The notes under the pieces: model-generated | What the model saw: only the letters and a program-made list of their open reading frames with translations | What the model was told of the DNA's origin: nothing | Databases searched by the model: none | Assembly (NCBI GenBank): GCA_964607915.1 | Contig: CAZSMU010000151.1 | Coordinates: forward strand, 1-8,658 | Reading direction: 5' to 3' | From: JADJPL01 sp964607915 | GTDB taxonomy: Bacteria > Bacteroidota > Bacteroidia > Chitinophagales > Saprospiraceae | DNA: 8,658 nucleotides | Shown: piece by piece, positions 1-6,945 of the stretch | Layout of the letters: each line of letters starts with the position of its first letter | How positions within the stretch are numbered: the first letter of the stretch is position 1 | Made by a program: the position numbers and the translations under genes

Positions 1-910
1 GGAACTCTTCCTCATCGGTGTCGGGGTTGATACCTTTGACCGCATCTACGTCCACCGGGGAGGGCAGGAAAGCGCAGACGGCGTCGAGGACGGCTTGAAC
101 ACCTTTATTTTTGAAAGAAGAGCCACACATCATCGGAACGAACTTCATGTCGCAGACGGCTGCGCGGATGGCTGCGCGCATTTCGTCGGGCGAGATAGAA
201 TCTGCGTCCTCGAAGAATTTCTCCATGAGGGTTTCGTCGTATTCTGCGACTGCCTCGAGGAGTTTTCCGCGATATTCATTCACCGTTTCCACCAGGTCGG
301 CAGGGATGGGGATTTCCTCATAGGTCATTCCCATATCGTGCTCGTTCCAGATGATTGCTTTGTTCGTGATCAGGTCCACTACGCCTTTGAAGTTTTCTTC
401 AGAGCCGATGGGTACCTGGAGAGGGATGGCGTTAGAGCCCAGTTTTGTTTTCACGTCGTTGACGACGTTGAAAAAGTCGGCACCCGAGCGGTCCATTTTG
501 TTTACGAAACCGATGCGGGGCACTTTATAGTTATCTGCCAGGCGCCAGTTCGTTTCCGACTGCGGTTCCACGCCGCTCACGGCGCAGAAGAGGAACACCA
601 GTCCGTCGAGTACCCGCAGCGAGCGGTTTACCTCTACGGTGAAGTCCACGTGGCCGGGCGTATCGATAATATTGACTACATAGTCCTGGTCTTTCCAGAT
701 CCATTGCGTTTTGGTGGCAGCGGAGGTAATGGTGATACCGCGCTCCTGTTCCTGCGCCATCCAGTCCATGGTTGCGGCACCGTCGTGTACTTCGCCGATT
801 TTGTGGCTGATACCCGTGTAATACAATACGCGCTCGGTGGTAGTAGTTTTACCGGCGTCGATGTGTGCGGCGATCCCAATGTTTCTGGTGAATCTAAGGT
901 CTTTTGACAT
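1..910 (-). CDS. fusA: Elongation factor G, N-terminal part (cut by left window edge)
   Basis: EF-G is the cytoplasmic GTPase that drives ribosomal translocation and, with RRF, ribosome recycling. The reading frame starts at the ATG at 908-910 (MSKDLRFTRNIGIAAHID) and runs open to the window edge, giving about 303 residues of a protein normally near 700. Visible GTPase motifs: P-loop AHIDAGKT (residues 15-22), switch I Thr60 in RGITIT, DTPGH (83-87, with the catalytic His87), NKMD (137-140), and the G5 region SSFKNKG near residue 263. The EF-G-specific G' insert lies between G4 and G5. The gene follows rpsG after 52 nt on the same strand, the classic str operon order. No Shine-Dalgarno sequence precedes the start. 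The C-terminal domains are outside the window, so an intact gene is assumed. It is identified as fusA rather than tetM-type or RF3 by the close EF-G match and by its position. Confidence 0.97.
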   Translation of the reverse strand, partial: MSKDLRFTRNIGIAAHIDAGKTTTTERVLYYTGISHKIGEVHDGAATMDWMAQEQERGITITSAATKTQWIWKDQDYVVNIIDTPGHVDFTVEVNRSLRVLDGLVFLFCAVSGVEPQSETNWRLADNYKVPRIGFVNKMDRSGADFFNVVNDVKTKLGSNAIPLQVPIGSEENFKGVVDLITNKAIIWNEHDMGMTYEEIPIPADLVETVNEYRGKLLEAVAEYDETLMEKFFEDADSISPDEMRAAIRAAVCDMKFVPMMCGSSFKNKGVQAVLDAVCAFLPSPVDVDAVKGINPDTDEEEF

Positions 911-962
911 GGCTTAAGCCTTGAAAAGGATGATTTGATTTATGGATGATACAATCTGTTTG

Positions 963-1430
963 TTATACTTTGTAGTGTGCGAAGGCGCGGTTTGATTCGG
1001 CCATGCGATGCGTGTCCTCTTTTTTCTTTACCGCGCTGCCTTCGCCTTTGCTGGCTGCGATAATTTCCGCTGCGAGTTTTTCCGCCATGCCCTTACCGCT
1101 GCGCTGGCGGGAGTATTTGATCAGCCATTTCATCCCGATGGAAACTTTGCGCTTGGCGCGGATTTCCGTTGGGATTTGGAAGGTGGCGCCCCCGATGCGG
1201 CGGCTGCGCACCTCGACTTGGGGCATTACGTTATTCAGAGCCTTTTTCCAAAGGCCGTGCTCATCCTGCTTGGTGCGTTCGGCGACCAGGTCGAGGGCAT
1301 CGTAGAACACGCCGAGGGCGGTGCTCTTCTTACCTTCGTACATCAGGTTGTTGACGAACTGGGTGACCATCGGGTCGTTGTAGCGGGGATCTGCGGCTAT
1401 GATCCGCAATTTTGGTTTCCTCTTTCTCAT
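963..1430 (-). CDS. rpsG: 30S ribosomal protein S7
   Basis: S7 is the primary assembly protein of the 30S head; it binds the 3' major domain of 16S rRNA and lies near the exit site. The 155-residue protein has the full family length and the expected landmarks: an MRKRKPK basic start, FVNNLMYEGKKSTA (about 26-39), NVMPQVEVRSRRIGGATFQIP (about 67-87, the most conserved block), the KWLIKYSRQRSGKGMAEKLA helix, and a C-terminal HRMAESNRAFAHYKV tail. Start ATG at 1428-1430, stop TAA at 963-965. It sits 36 nt after rpsL and 52 nt before fusA. The upstream bases of the mRNA (CGCTCCTTCC before ATG) contain no Shine-Dalgarno motif, as is usual in Bacteroidota. In other bacteria S7 represses str-operon translation by binding its own mRNA; nothing here shows whether that applies. 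Confidence 0.98.
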   Translation of the reverse strand: MRKRKPKLRIIAADPRYNDPMVTQFVNNLMYEGKKSTALGVFYDALDLVAERTKQDEHGLWKKALNNVMPQVEVRSRRIGGATFQIPTEIRAKRKVSIGMKWLIKYSRQRSGKGMAEKLAAEIIAASKGEGSAVKKKEDTHRMAESNRAFAHYKV

Positions 1431-1466
1431 GGAAGGAGCGTTAAGCGGTTATGACGAGAACTGAAA

Positions 1467-1841
1467 TTATTTCTTGGGAGCTTTCGTTCCGTACTTGGAG
1501 CGGCTCTTCTTCCGGTTGTTGACGCCGGCGGTGTCCAGGGCGCCGCGCACGATGGTATAGCGCACGCCTGGGAGATCTTTCACACGACCACCGCGGATGA
1601 GCACGATAGAGTGTTCCTGGAGGTTGTGTCCTTCACCCGGGATGTAGGCGATTACCTCGATTTGGTTAGTCAAGCGGACTTTCGCCACTTTGCGCAAGGC
1701 AGAGTTGGGTTTCTTGGGCGTGGTCGTATATACGCGGGTACATACTCCGCGGCGCTGCGGGCATGCGTCCAGGGCACGCGATTTGCTTTTGTAAACCACT
1801 TTTTCCCGGCCTTTGCGCACCAATTGGTTGATAGTAGGCAT
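1467..1841 (-). CDS. rpsL: 30S ribosomal protein S12
   Basis: S12 sits at the decoding centre of the small subunit and affects translational accuracy. The 124-residue protein is full length and very conserved: PTINQLVRKGR at the start, CPQRRGVCTRVYTTTPKKPNS (27-47), GEGHNLQEHS (69-78) and RGGRVKDLPGVRY (83-95). Lys43 and Lys88, where streptomycin-resistance changes are classically found, are both the sensitive type, as is Pro91. Asp89 is the residue methylthiolated by RimO in other bacteria. Start ATG at 1839-1841, with an A/T-rich leader and no Shine-Dalgarno sequence. It is the first gene of the rpsL-rpsG-fusA operon, with two predicted promoters upstream in the 385-nt gap. Confidence 0.98.
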   Translation of the reverse strand: MPTINQLVRKGREKVVYKSKSRALDACPQRRGVCTRVYTTTPKKPNSALRKVAKVRLTNQIEVIAYIPGEGHNLQEHSIVLIRGGRVKDLPGVRYTIVRGALDTAGVNNRKKSRSKYGTKAPKK

Positions 1842-1916
1842 AAACGAATCTGTTTAAATCTTTGCGGTTAAATTACCGGTTTATTGCGTTAAAAACACCT
1901 CGCTCAAAAGCGAATG

Positions 1917-1946
1917 CAAAAGTACAAACTAGAAACGGGAAACCAA
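1917..1946 (-). promoter_or_regulatory. Proximal rpsL promoter (Bacteroidota type)
   Basis: Read on the minus strand, TACTTTTG (1917-1924) matches the Bacteroidota -7 element TAnnTTTG exactly. It is preceded, after an 18-nt spacer, by TTGG (1943-1946) as the -33 element. Transcription should begin a few bases beyond 1917, giving a leader of about 70 nt before the rpsL ATG. The motif match and the position upstream of a ribosomal operon are seen directly; promoter activity is inferred. Confidence 0.6.
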
Positions 1947-1955
1947 CTTTCAGTG

Positions 1956-1977
1956 GAAGATTCTTTTTGAAATCTTC
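1956..1977. other. Small hairpin in the rpsL leader
   Basis: GAAGATT (1956-1962) and AATCTTC (1971-1977) form a 7-bp perfect inverted repeat with an 8-nt loop. It lies between the two predicted str-operon promoters, so only transcripts from the distal promoter would carry it. No T-run follows on the minus strand, so it does not look like a terminator. It could be a leader structure or chance. Confidence 0.3.
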
Positions 1978-2063
1978 TCCGAAGCAGGTTGTCCCCTTTT
2001 CTCTTGCCGACCAGGTCCATTCATTGGAGTCATGAAGCGGGACCCCCGGCTAAAAGAGCGCCG

Positions 2064-2093
2064 CAAAGGTAAATGCTTTTTTTATTTTTCCAA
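2064..2093 (-). promoter_or_regulatory. Distal rpsL promoter (Bacteroidota type)
   Basis: On the minus strand, TACCTTTG (2064-2071) is an exact TAnnTTTG -7 element. TTGG (2090-2093) lies 18 nt upstream, the same geometry as the proximal promoter. The spacer is an A/T-rich run, often seen at strong promoters. Transcripts from here would have a leader of roughly 220 nt before rpsL. Activity is inferred from the motif. Confidence 0.6.
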
Positions 2094-2133
2094 AAAGAAA
2101 ATAAAAAAAGTCTGTTACTGGAAGTCCATTACG

Positions 2134-2194
2134 TCAAACGCGTTTCAAAAATCCGTTTTCGCGCTGCGAAAACGGATTTTTGAAACGCGTTTGA
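2134..2194. terminator. Perfect 29-bp hairpin at the hydroxylase / str-operon boundary
   Basis: Bases 2134-2162 are the exact reverse complement of 2166-2194, with a 3-nt loop (GCT): 29 consecutive pairs without a mismatch. Each arm contains the palindrome AAACGCGTTT. It begins 32 nt after the stop of the molybdopterin subunit gene (transcribed leftward) and ends about 40 nt before the distal rpsL promoter, so it most likely ends or protects the upstream transcript. It is not a textbook Rho-independent terminator: the first T-run on the minus strand comes only about 25 nt beyond the stem. It could also be a processing site or a repeat element. The remainder of the 1842-2226 gap holds the two promoters and one small hairpin; I see no gene in it. 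Confidence 0.6.
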
Positions 2195-2226
2195 GGAAGC
2201 ATATTTCCCACCGGAGGCGGATTCCC

Positions 2227-4491
2227 CTACCCTATCGTTTGCCTGTCGCCGAGGAAAGGCTGATGATAGACTCGCTTGCCGCTTGCTTTGTACCAGGCAT
2301 TGGCCAGGGCGCCAAACACAGGCGGGAAGGGTGGCTCGCCCATTCCGGTTGGATCTATGTCGTTTTGGACAAAATGGATATCCATGTTTCTGGGCGCTTC
2401 GCTCATGCGGATCATGCGGTAGCGGTCGAAGTTGGTCTTCTCCGGTACGCCCTCTTTAAAGGTCATAGCGCCGTACAGGGCGTTTCCGACCCCGTCCACG
2501 ATAGCCCCTTCGGCCATATTGGAAGCGGCATCCGGGTTGACGACGATTCCGCAATCTATGGCGCAGCACACCCTTTGGACGCGGGGGTTTCCGTTTTCGA
2601 TAGCCAAATCCAATACCTGGGCGACATAGGAGTTGTGGCAGAAGTACGCGGATACTCCGCGGTGCGCCTGGGTTGGGCCCTGGCCCCAGCCCGATTTTTC
2701 CCGGACCAGTTTCAGGACGCCGGCATAGCGCGCCGGGTCGTAATCGTTGTTTTTACCCACCGGGTTCTTTTGGGCGCGTTCCAGCAGTTCCAGGCGGAAA
2801 GCGATGGGATCTTTCCCCGCTGCTTCGGCTAATTCGTCGAGGAACGACTGCTCCGCACCGGCGAGAAAGTTGGACCTAGGTGCGCGGAAAGCCCCGATCG
2901 TGATATTCGACTCCAGGGCCCATTCCTCGGCGAGGTAGTGGTCCACGGCGCCTGCGGGGAAGCGGTTAGCGCCTCCGCCGAGCGGGCTTTCCGGGATACC
3001 GCCCGCTTTCACGTGAAAGGCGGTCAGGTTATTGCGCTCGTCCAGGGCAGCCCGGTACGTAGCGTAGTAAGCCGGGCGATAGATTCCATAGGACATATCG
3101 TCCTCACGGGTGTACATCAGTTTGACGGGGGCGTTCATCTGTTGAGAGATGAGCGCTGCCTCGACCAGGTAGTGGGAGTATGCCCGTCGTCCGAAGCCAC
3201 CGCCCATGCGGGTCATGATGATTTCGATGCGATCTTTGGGCATACCCAGGCGCTCCGACAGCGTCTGCTCTATGGTTTCGGGGGCCTGCAGGGGGCCTGC
3301 CACTTCTGCCTTTTCCGGAGTTACGTGGGCGAAGAAGTTCATCGGTTCCATGCAGTTGTGGGCCAGGAAGGGGGCGGTGTAGGTTCGTTCGATCACTTTT
3401 GCCGCCTCTTTGAACGCCTTTTCGGGGTCGCCGTCTTTGCGCAGCAAGGCTGCGGGTTTCGCGGCAGCAGCGGCCATAGCCGCTTTATGCTCGGCGCTGC
3501 CCTCCAGGCGGCCGGGGACGCGCACTTCTTGTACGCCTCCACCCCAGGACTTTCTTTTCTCCACCAGATCGCCGGAAGGTTCCCATTCGATGCGCAGGGC
3601 TTTTTTGGCATTCATGACCTCCCAGGTCGTATTGCCCACCACCACGACCATTTCCGTGAAGGTAAAGACATCGAACATTTGCCTTTCATACTCATCGCGG
3701 AGGGCTTTGATGGTAAACACATCGCGGATACCGGGCATGGCCTTTGCCGTGGAGTCGTCTACAGATTTCAGTTTCATACCGAAAGCCGGGGGATGTGCGA
3801 TCATAGCGATGAGCATTCCGTCGCGGCGGAAGTCCATTCCGAACAAAGGTTGGCCGGTCACGATTTTCAAGCCGTCCACATTTTTACGAGAGGAGCGGAC
3901 GATTTGGAAGTCTTTCGGGTCTTTCAACTGTACCTGGGCAGGCAGTGGCAGGGCGGCAGCAGCGGCGGCCATTTCGCCATAGCCTGCCGATTTCCCGCTG
4001 GATTTGTGCAGGAGCAGTCCTTGGCGGGTAGTCACCTCGGCCACGGGCACCTGCCAGGCCTGGGCGGCAGCCTCCCGCAGCATCTGGCGAGCGGTGGCAC
4101 CGGCCATGCGCAGCCCTTTCCAACCGCGGCGTATCCCCTGGCTACCTCCGGTGAACTGCCGGGTATGCGTATAGATATCGATATTGAACGGCGCCTGTTC
4201 CACGACTACCTTTTCCCAATCCACGTCCAGTTCTTCCGCGACCATCATCGGCATGGTCGTTTTGACATTCTGGCCGAACTCCGGGTTGGGGGAAAGGATA
4301 GTAACGGTGCCATTTTTGGCAATTTTCAAGTATCCGTTGATCGGGAACCACTCCTCCGGTGCCGACTGAGCGGATTCGAGGCTGGTATTGCAGGACGACA
4401 GCCAGTTAAAGCCAATCATCATGCCCCCGCCCGCGAGGGCGGTGGTTTTCAGGAAGGAGCGCCTTCCGTAAGCAGTTTTTTCGATACTCAT
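2227..4491 (-). CDS. Molybdopterin-binding subunit of an IorB-type molybdenum hydroxylase (xanthine dehydrogenase family)
   Basis: Large catalytic subunit of an oxidoreductase resembling isoquinoline 1-oxidoreductase or aldehyde dehydrogenase IorB. Family members hydroxylate aldehydes or N-heterocycles with water and pass electrons to the [2Fe-2S] partner; the substrate here is unknown. The 754-residue protein is full family length. It starts with a twin-arginine signal (GRRSFLK, residues 9-15), a hydrophobic stretch, and LSSC ending at Cys34, which looks like a lipobox, so the protein is probably Tat-exported and possibly lipidated. An a/b-hammerhead domain lies at about 205-300 (VTGQPLFGMDFRRDG); the Mo-binding domains follow, with MGGGFGRR (429-436) and a C-terminal GMGEPP motif placing the predicted catalytic Glu at residue 719. 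The gene begins 17 nt after the small-subunit stop, so the two are clearly cotranscribed. No FAD subunit is present, as is usual for IorAB-type enzymes. Confidence 0.93.
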   Translation of the reverse strand: MSIEKTAYGRRSFLKTTALAGGGMMIGFNWLSSCNTSLESAQSAPEEWFPINGYLKIAKNGTVTILSPNPEFGQNVKTTMPMMVAEELDVDWEKVVVEQAPFNIDIYTHTRQFTGGSQGIRRGWKGLRMAGATARQMLREAAAQAWQVPVAEVTTRQGLLLHKSSGKSAGYGEMAAAAAALPLPAQVQLKDPKDFQIVRSSRKNVDGLKIVTGQPLFGMDFRRDGMLIAMIAHPPAFGMKLKSVDDSTAKAMPGIRDVFTIKALRDEYERQMFDVFTFTEMVVVVGNTTWEVMNAKKALRIEWEPSGDLVEKRKSWGGGVQEVRVPGRLEGSAEHKAAMAAAAAKPAALLRKDGDPEKAFKEAAKVIERTYTAPFLAHNCMEPMNFFAHVTPEKAEVAGPLQAPETIEQTLSERLGMPKDRIEIIMTRMGGGFGRRAYSHYLVEAALISQQMNAPVKLMYTREDDMSYGIYRPAYYATYRAALDERNNLTAFHVKAGGIPESPLGGGANRFPAGAVDHYLAEEWALESNITIGAFRAPRSNFLAGAEQSFLDELAEAAGKDPIAFRLELLERAQKNPVGKNNDYDPARYAGVLKLVREKSGWGQGPTQAHRGVSAYFCHNSYVAQVLDLAIENGNPRVQRVCCAIDCGIVVNPDAASNMAEGAIVDGVGNALYGAMTFKEGVPEKTNFDRYRMIRMSEAPRNMDIHFVQNDIDPTGMGEPPFPPVFGALANAWYKASGKRVYHQPFLGDRQTIG

Positions 4492-4508
4492 TTTAGGGAT
4501 TTTTCGGT

Positions 4509-4967
4509 TTACGAATGTGCAGCGGCCGTCTTGATGGCCATTTTGATGCGGTGGTAGGTCCCGCAGCGGCAGATATTGCCATTCATGGCCGCTTCGATTT
4601 CCTCATCGGAGGGGTTAGGGCTGGCCTTGAGGAAGGCAGCGGCATTCATGATTTGTCCCGACTGGCAGTACCCGCACTGGGCGACGTCGTGTTCGAGCCA
4701 GGCTTCCTGAACGGGGTGGTCGCCTTTTTCCGAGAGCCCTTCGATGGTCGTGACGCGTTGATTGCCCACCTGGGACACCGGCAAGACGCAGGCGCGCATC
4801 GCGATATCGCCCAGATGGACGGTACAGGCGCCGCATTGGGCGATGCCGCAACCATATTTCGTTCCGAGCAGGTTGAGGTGGTCTCGCAGCACCCAGAGCA
4901 GCGGAGTGGAAGGATCCACGTCCACCTGGTGTTTTTTGCCGTTGACCGTTAGGTTAAAAATTGCCAT
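4509..4967 (-). CDS. [2Fe-2S] subunit of the molybdenum hydroxylase (IorA / CoxS type)
   Basis: Small iron-sulfur subunit that carries electrons from the Mo site to an external acceptor. The 152 residues contain a plant-ferredoxin-like domain with Cys40, Cys45, Cys48 and Cys60 (GCGIAQCGACTVHL) and an all-helical domain binding a second cluster through Cys98, Cys101, Cys133 and Cys135 (QCGYCQSGQ and NICRCGTYHRI). All eight ligands are present. The frame is open further upstream, but the ATG at 4965-4967 (MAIFNLTVNGKKHQ) is the start that matches the family; the added upstream residues would overlap the AraC gene and look non-native. It lacks its own signal peptide, so it would have to be exported with the Tat-tagged large subunit. 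It lies 37 nt after the AraC-gene stop and 17 nt before the large subunit. Confidence 0.95.
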   Translation of the reverse strand: MAIFNLTVNGKKHQVDVDPSTPLLWVLRDHLNLLGTKYGCGIAQCGACTVHLGDIAMRACVLPVSQVGNQRVTTIEGLSEKGDHPVQEAWLEHDVAQCGYCQSGQIMNAAAFLKASPNPSDEEIEAAMNGNICRCGTYHRIKMAIKTAAAHS

Positions 4968-5004
4968 GGTGATAAGATTTTGTGATAGAGATGTTCCTTG
5001 AGCG

Positions 5005-5910
5005 TTAGCGATAGGCGTTTCTGAATTTGGCAGGACTGCTATCCGTCCATTTTTTAAAGAAGTTGGCAAAATGCGTCGCTTCCGAAAATCCGAGGGCAAA
5101 GCCGATTTCCGATACGCTCCAGGTGCTGTGCCGCAGCAGTATTTTTGCTTCTTGCAGGAAGCGCTCTGCGATAACCTGGGAGGTCGTTTTGCCCAGCACC
5201 TCTTTTAAGGAGCGGTTGAGGGAATTGACATGCAGATTTAGTTGGCGGGCGAAATCTGATGCGGAGCGGAGTTGTACGCAAGGGTGGTTTTCCTCTATGG
5301 GGAACTGTCGTTCCAGCAGCTCCAGAAAGAGCGTCGCGATCCGTTTGGAAGCATTCACGCGCTGCTGGTCGGGCTTTCCCGGGGGCTGCATTTTCAGGGC
5401 GATGTGCAGGAGTTCAAAGACCAGGTTGCGCAGCACATCGTATTTGTGGACGTATTCCGACTCCATTTCTTCGAACATGCGTTCGAAGACGGATGCGACG
5501 CGAGGCATCTGTTCGTCCGACAGCAAAAAGATGTGCTCCCCATTGGGTTGAAAGACGGAATACTGGTTCAGGTCGCCGAATTGGTAAAAAAAATGGCGGT
5601 TAAAAATACAGAAGTATCCCCCGCTGAGTTGATCCAGGCGCTCCCACTGGTAAGGTATTTGTGGGTTTGAGAAAGATAGGGCCTGTTTGGTCACTTCTAC
5701 TGTGCGGTCGGCATAATGTACCCGGCTGCTGCCGGCAACCAACATTATTTTATAAAAATCCCTCGGTTTGTACGGAACGGGATTGGGTTTTTCCCCTACA
5801 AAAGGATCCAGTCGGAACACATTGAAATGGCCAATCTCCCTATGTAAGCTTTCGGGCAAGCAGTTGAACTTCCTCTTGTAAAATTCCTCCAGGGTTTCCG
5901 GCTTTTCCAT
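5005..5910 (-). CDS. AraC-family transcriptional regulator
   Basis: Predicted DNA-binding activator or repressor of 301 residues. The N-terminal part is a cupin-like sensor region (about 15-150, with HFNVFRLDPF and ALSFSNPQIPYQWE). The C-terminal ~95 residues are the AraC/XylS double helix-turn-helix: the first HTH around FARQLNLHVNSLNRSLKEV and the second around SVSEIGFALGFSEATHFANFFKKW, with the usual SPAKFRNAYR ending. I chose the ATG at 5908-5910 (MEKPETLEEFYKRKF) over an in-frame TTG 45 nt upstream, because family proteins begin this way and the extra residues are not conserved-looking. The gene is 37 nt upstream of the hydroxylase genes on the same strand, so regulation of that pair, and of itself, is the likely role. 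The ligand is unknown. Confidence 0.93.
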   Translation of the reverse strand: MEKPETLEEFYKRKFNCLPESLHREIGHFNVFRLDPFVGEKPNPVPYKPRDFYKIMLVAGSSRVHYADRTVEVTKQALSFSNPQIPYQWERLDQLSGGYFCIFNRHFFYQFGDLNQYSVFQPNGEHIFLLSDEQMPRVASVFERMFEEMESEYVHKYDVLRNLVFELLHIALKMQPPGKPDQQRVNASKRIATLFLELLERQFPIEENHPCVQLRSASDFARQLNLHVNSLNRSLKEVLGKTTSQVIAERFLQEAKILLRHSTWSVSEIGFALGFSEATHFANFFKKWTDSSPAKFRNAYR

Positions 5911-5962
5911 TTGAAACGCGATAAAAGAGAAGGGTAAATTGCATTGGCTTTGCAAAGGAAGT

Positions 5963-6014
5963 GATTTTCAGCGAATTTTGCGCTACGCGATTCAAAGCAA
6001 AACTTACGAAAATC
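5963..6014. promoter_or_regulatory. Nested inverted repeat in front of the AraC gene
   Basis: Outer arms GATTTTC (5963-5969) and GAAAATC (6008-6014) enclose inner arms TTTTGC (5976-5981) and GCAAAA (5997-6002), an imperfect 52-nt palindrome centred near 5988. It lies in the 153-nt gap between the fdhD stop (6064) and the AraC start (5910). It might be an operator for autoregulation, or the 3' hairpin of the fdhD transcript. No exact TAnnTTTG promoter was found in this gap; the nearest is TTCCTTTG (5952-5959), one mismatch and without a clear -33 element. Confidence 0.35.
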
Positions 6015-6063
6015 AAACCATTTTTAGCAGCCTTGTGGCGAGGCATCCGCGCCATAAAGTGGG

Positions 6064-6921
6064 TCAAACCAAATTCAAGCGGTGTTCGCCGCTATACACG
6101 TTCCAGGCGGTTTCGCGGAAGAAGCCGATGAGGGTCATGTGGTGGGCACGGGCCAATTCCACGGCCAGGGAAGAGGGGGCTCCGACGGATGCCATACAGG
6201 GAATACCGGCCATGAGGGCTTTTTGGACCAATTCGTAGCCTGCGCGCCCGCTCACCATACAGATTCCCTCCTGCAAGGGGAGTTGTTGGGCCGCTAATGC
6301 GGCGCCGATCAGTTTGTCGAGGGCATTGTGGCGGCCGATATCTTCGCGGGTGTCGAGGAGCTCGCCAGCAGGGTTGAACAGTGCTGCGGCGTGAGCGCCG
6401 CCCGTACAGGCAAATAAGGGCTGTCTGCCCTGGAGGGCGGCCGGGATGAGGGCCAGGGTTGTTGAATCTATCCTGGGCGATTCCGGGGGCAGCGGGAAGG
6501 GAGCTTCGAAGCGGAGCGCTTCGAGTGAAGATTTGCCGCAGGCCCCGCAGGCGGAAGCAGAAAAACCAAAGCGGCGTTGTCCGTCCAGATTAGGAGTTAA
6601 GCCCGGGCGAAGGTCTGCGAGGAGGATATGGGGCGAAGCGTCCTCGCCGTCATCCGGGCCGAGGTAGCGCATTTGGAGGATATCGCTGCGTTTGTGGATG
6701 ATCCCTTCGCAGAACAGGAAGCCCGCGACCAGATCGAAGTCATGACCGGGCGTTCGCATAGTGACCGACAGCGTGTGGCGGGTTCGCCGTTGGGAAGGTC
6801 CGAAAGCGATGCGGATTTCGAGCGCTTCTTCGACCGCGACGAAGTCGTCAGCGGGAAGGAGGCGACCCTGCTGCATTTTGAGGATAGAGAACCCCCGCTG
6901 GGGCGATAGCCAGTCGGCCAT
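6064..6921 (-). CDS. fdhD: Formate dehydrogenase accessory sulfurtransferase FdhD
   Basis: FdhD accepts sulfur from the cysteine desulfurase IscS and places it on the molybdenum/tungsten bis-MGD cofactor, which is needed for formate dehydrogenase activity; it acts in the cytoplasm. The 285 residues cover the whole family. Key landmarks: the E-x-x-L-x-I strand EEALEIRI (31-38), SACGACGKSS with the persulfide-carrying pair Cys125 and Cys128 (equivalent to Cys121 and Cys124 of the E. coli protein), ACTGGAHAAALF (171-182), TREDIGRHNALDK (191-203), the SGRAGYELVQKA segment and SVGAPSSLAVELA. The ATG at 6919-6921 gives a short N-terminal extension; Met16 is a possible alternative start. The gene begins 24 nt after the stop of the membrane-protein gene, suggesting one transcript. 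No formate dehydrogenase gene is in view; the nearest Mo enzyme is the hydroxylase downstream of the AraC gene. Confidence 0.96.
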   Translation of the reverse strand: MADWLSPQRGFSILKMQQGRLLPADDFVAVEEALEIRIAFGPSQRRTRHTLSVTMRTPGHDFDLVAGFLFCEGIIHKRSDILQMRYLGPDDGEDASPHILLADLRPGLTPNLDGQRRFGFSASACGACGKSSLEALRFEAPFPLPPESPRIDSTTLALIPAALQGRQPLFACTGGAHAAALFNPAGELLDTREDIGRHNALDKLIGAALAAQQLPLQEGICMVSGRAGYELVQKALMAGIPCMASVGAPSSLAVELARAHHMTLIGFFRETAWNVYSGEHRLNLV

Positions 6922-6945
6922 ATTCGGTATAGTTGACAGGAGGCG

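Noticed and set aside
95..907. 270-codon plus-strand ORF opposite fusA
   Set aside because: It is the complement of the highly conserved EF-G GTPase domain, with no domain of its own.
2032..2832. 266-codon plus-strand ORF running from the rpsL leader into the hydroxylase gene
   Set aside because: It reads through the 29-bp hairpin and then the antisense of a conserved gene; low-complexity start and no recognisable protein.
2938..4557. 539-codon plus-strand ORF opposite the hydroxylase large subunit
   Set aside because: Its translation has no recognisable domain, while the minus strand encodes a complete conserved enzyme. It is an antisense shadow of a GC-rich gene.
4968..5099. N-terminal extension of the iron-sulfur subunit by 44 residues
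   Set aside because: It would overlap the conserved C-terminus of the AraC gene and does not resemble the family start; the ATG at 4965-4967 fits precisely.
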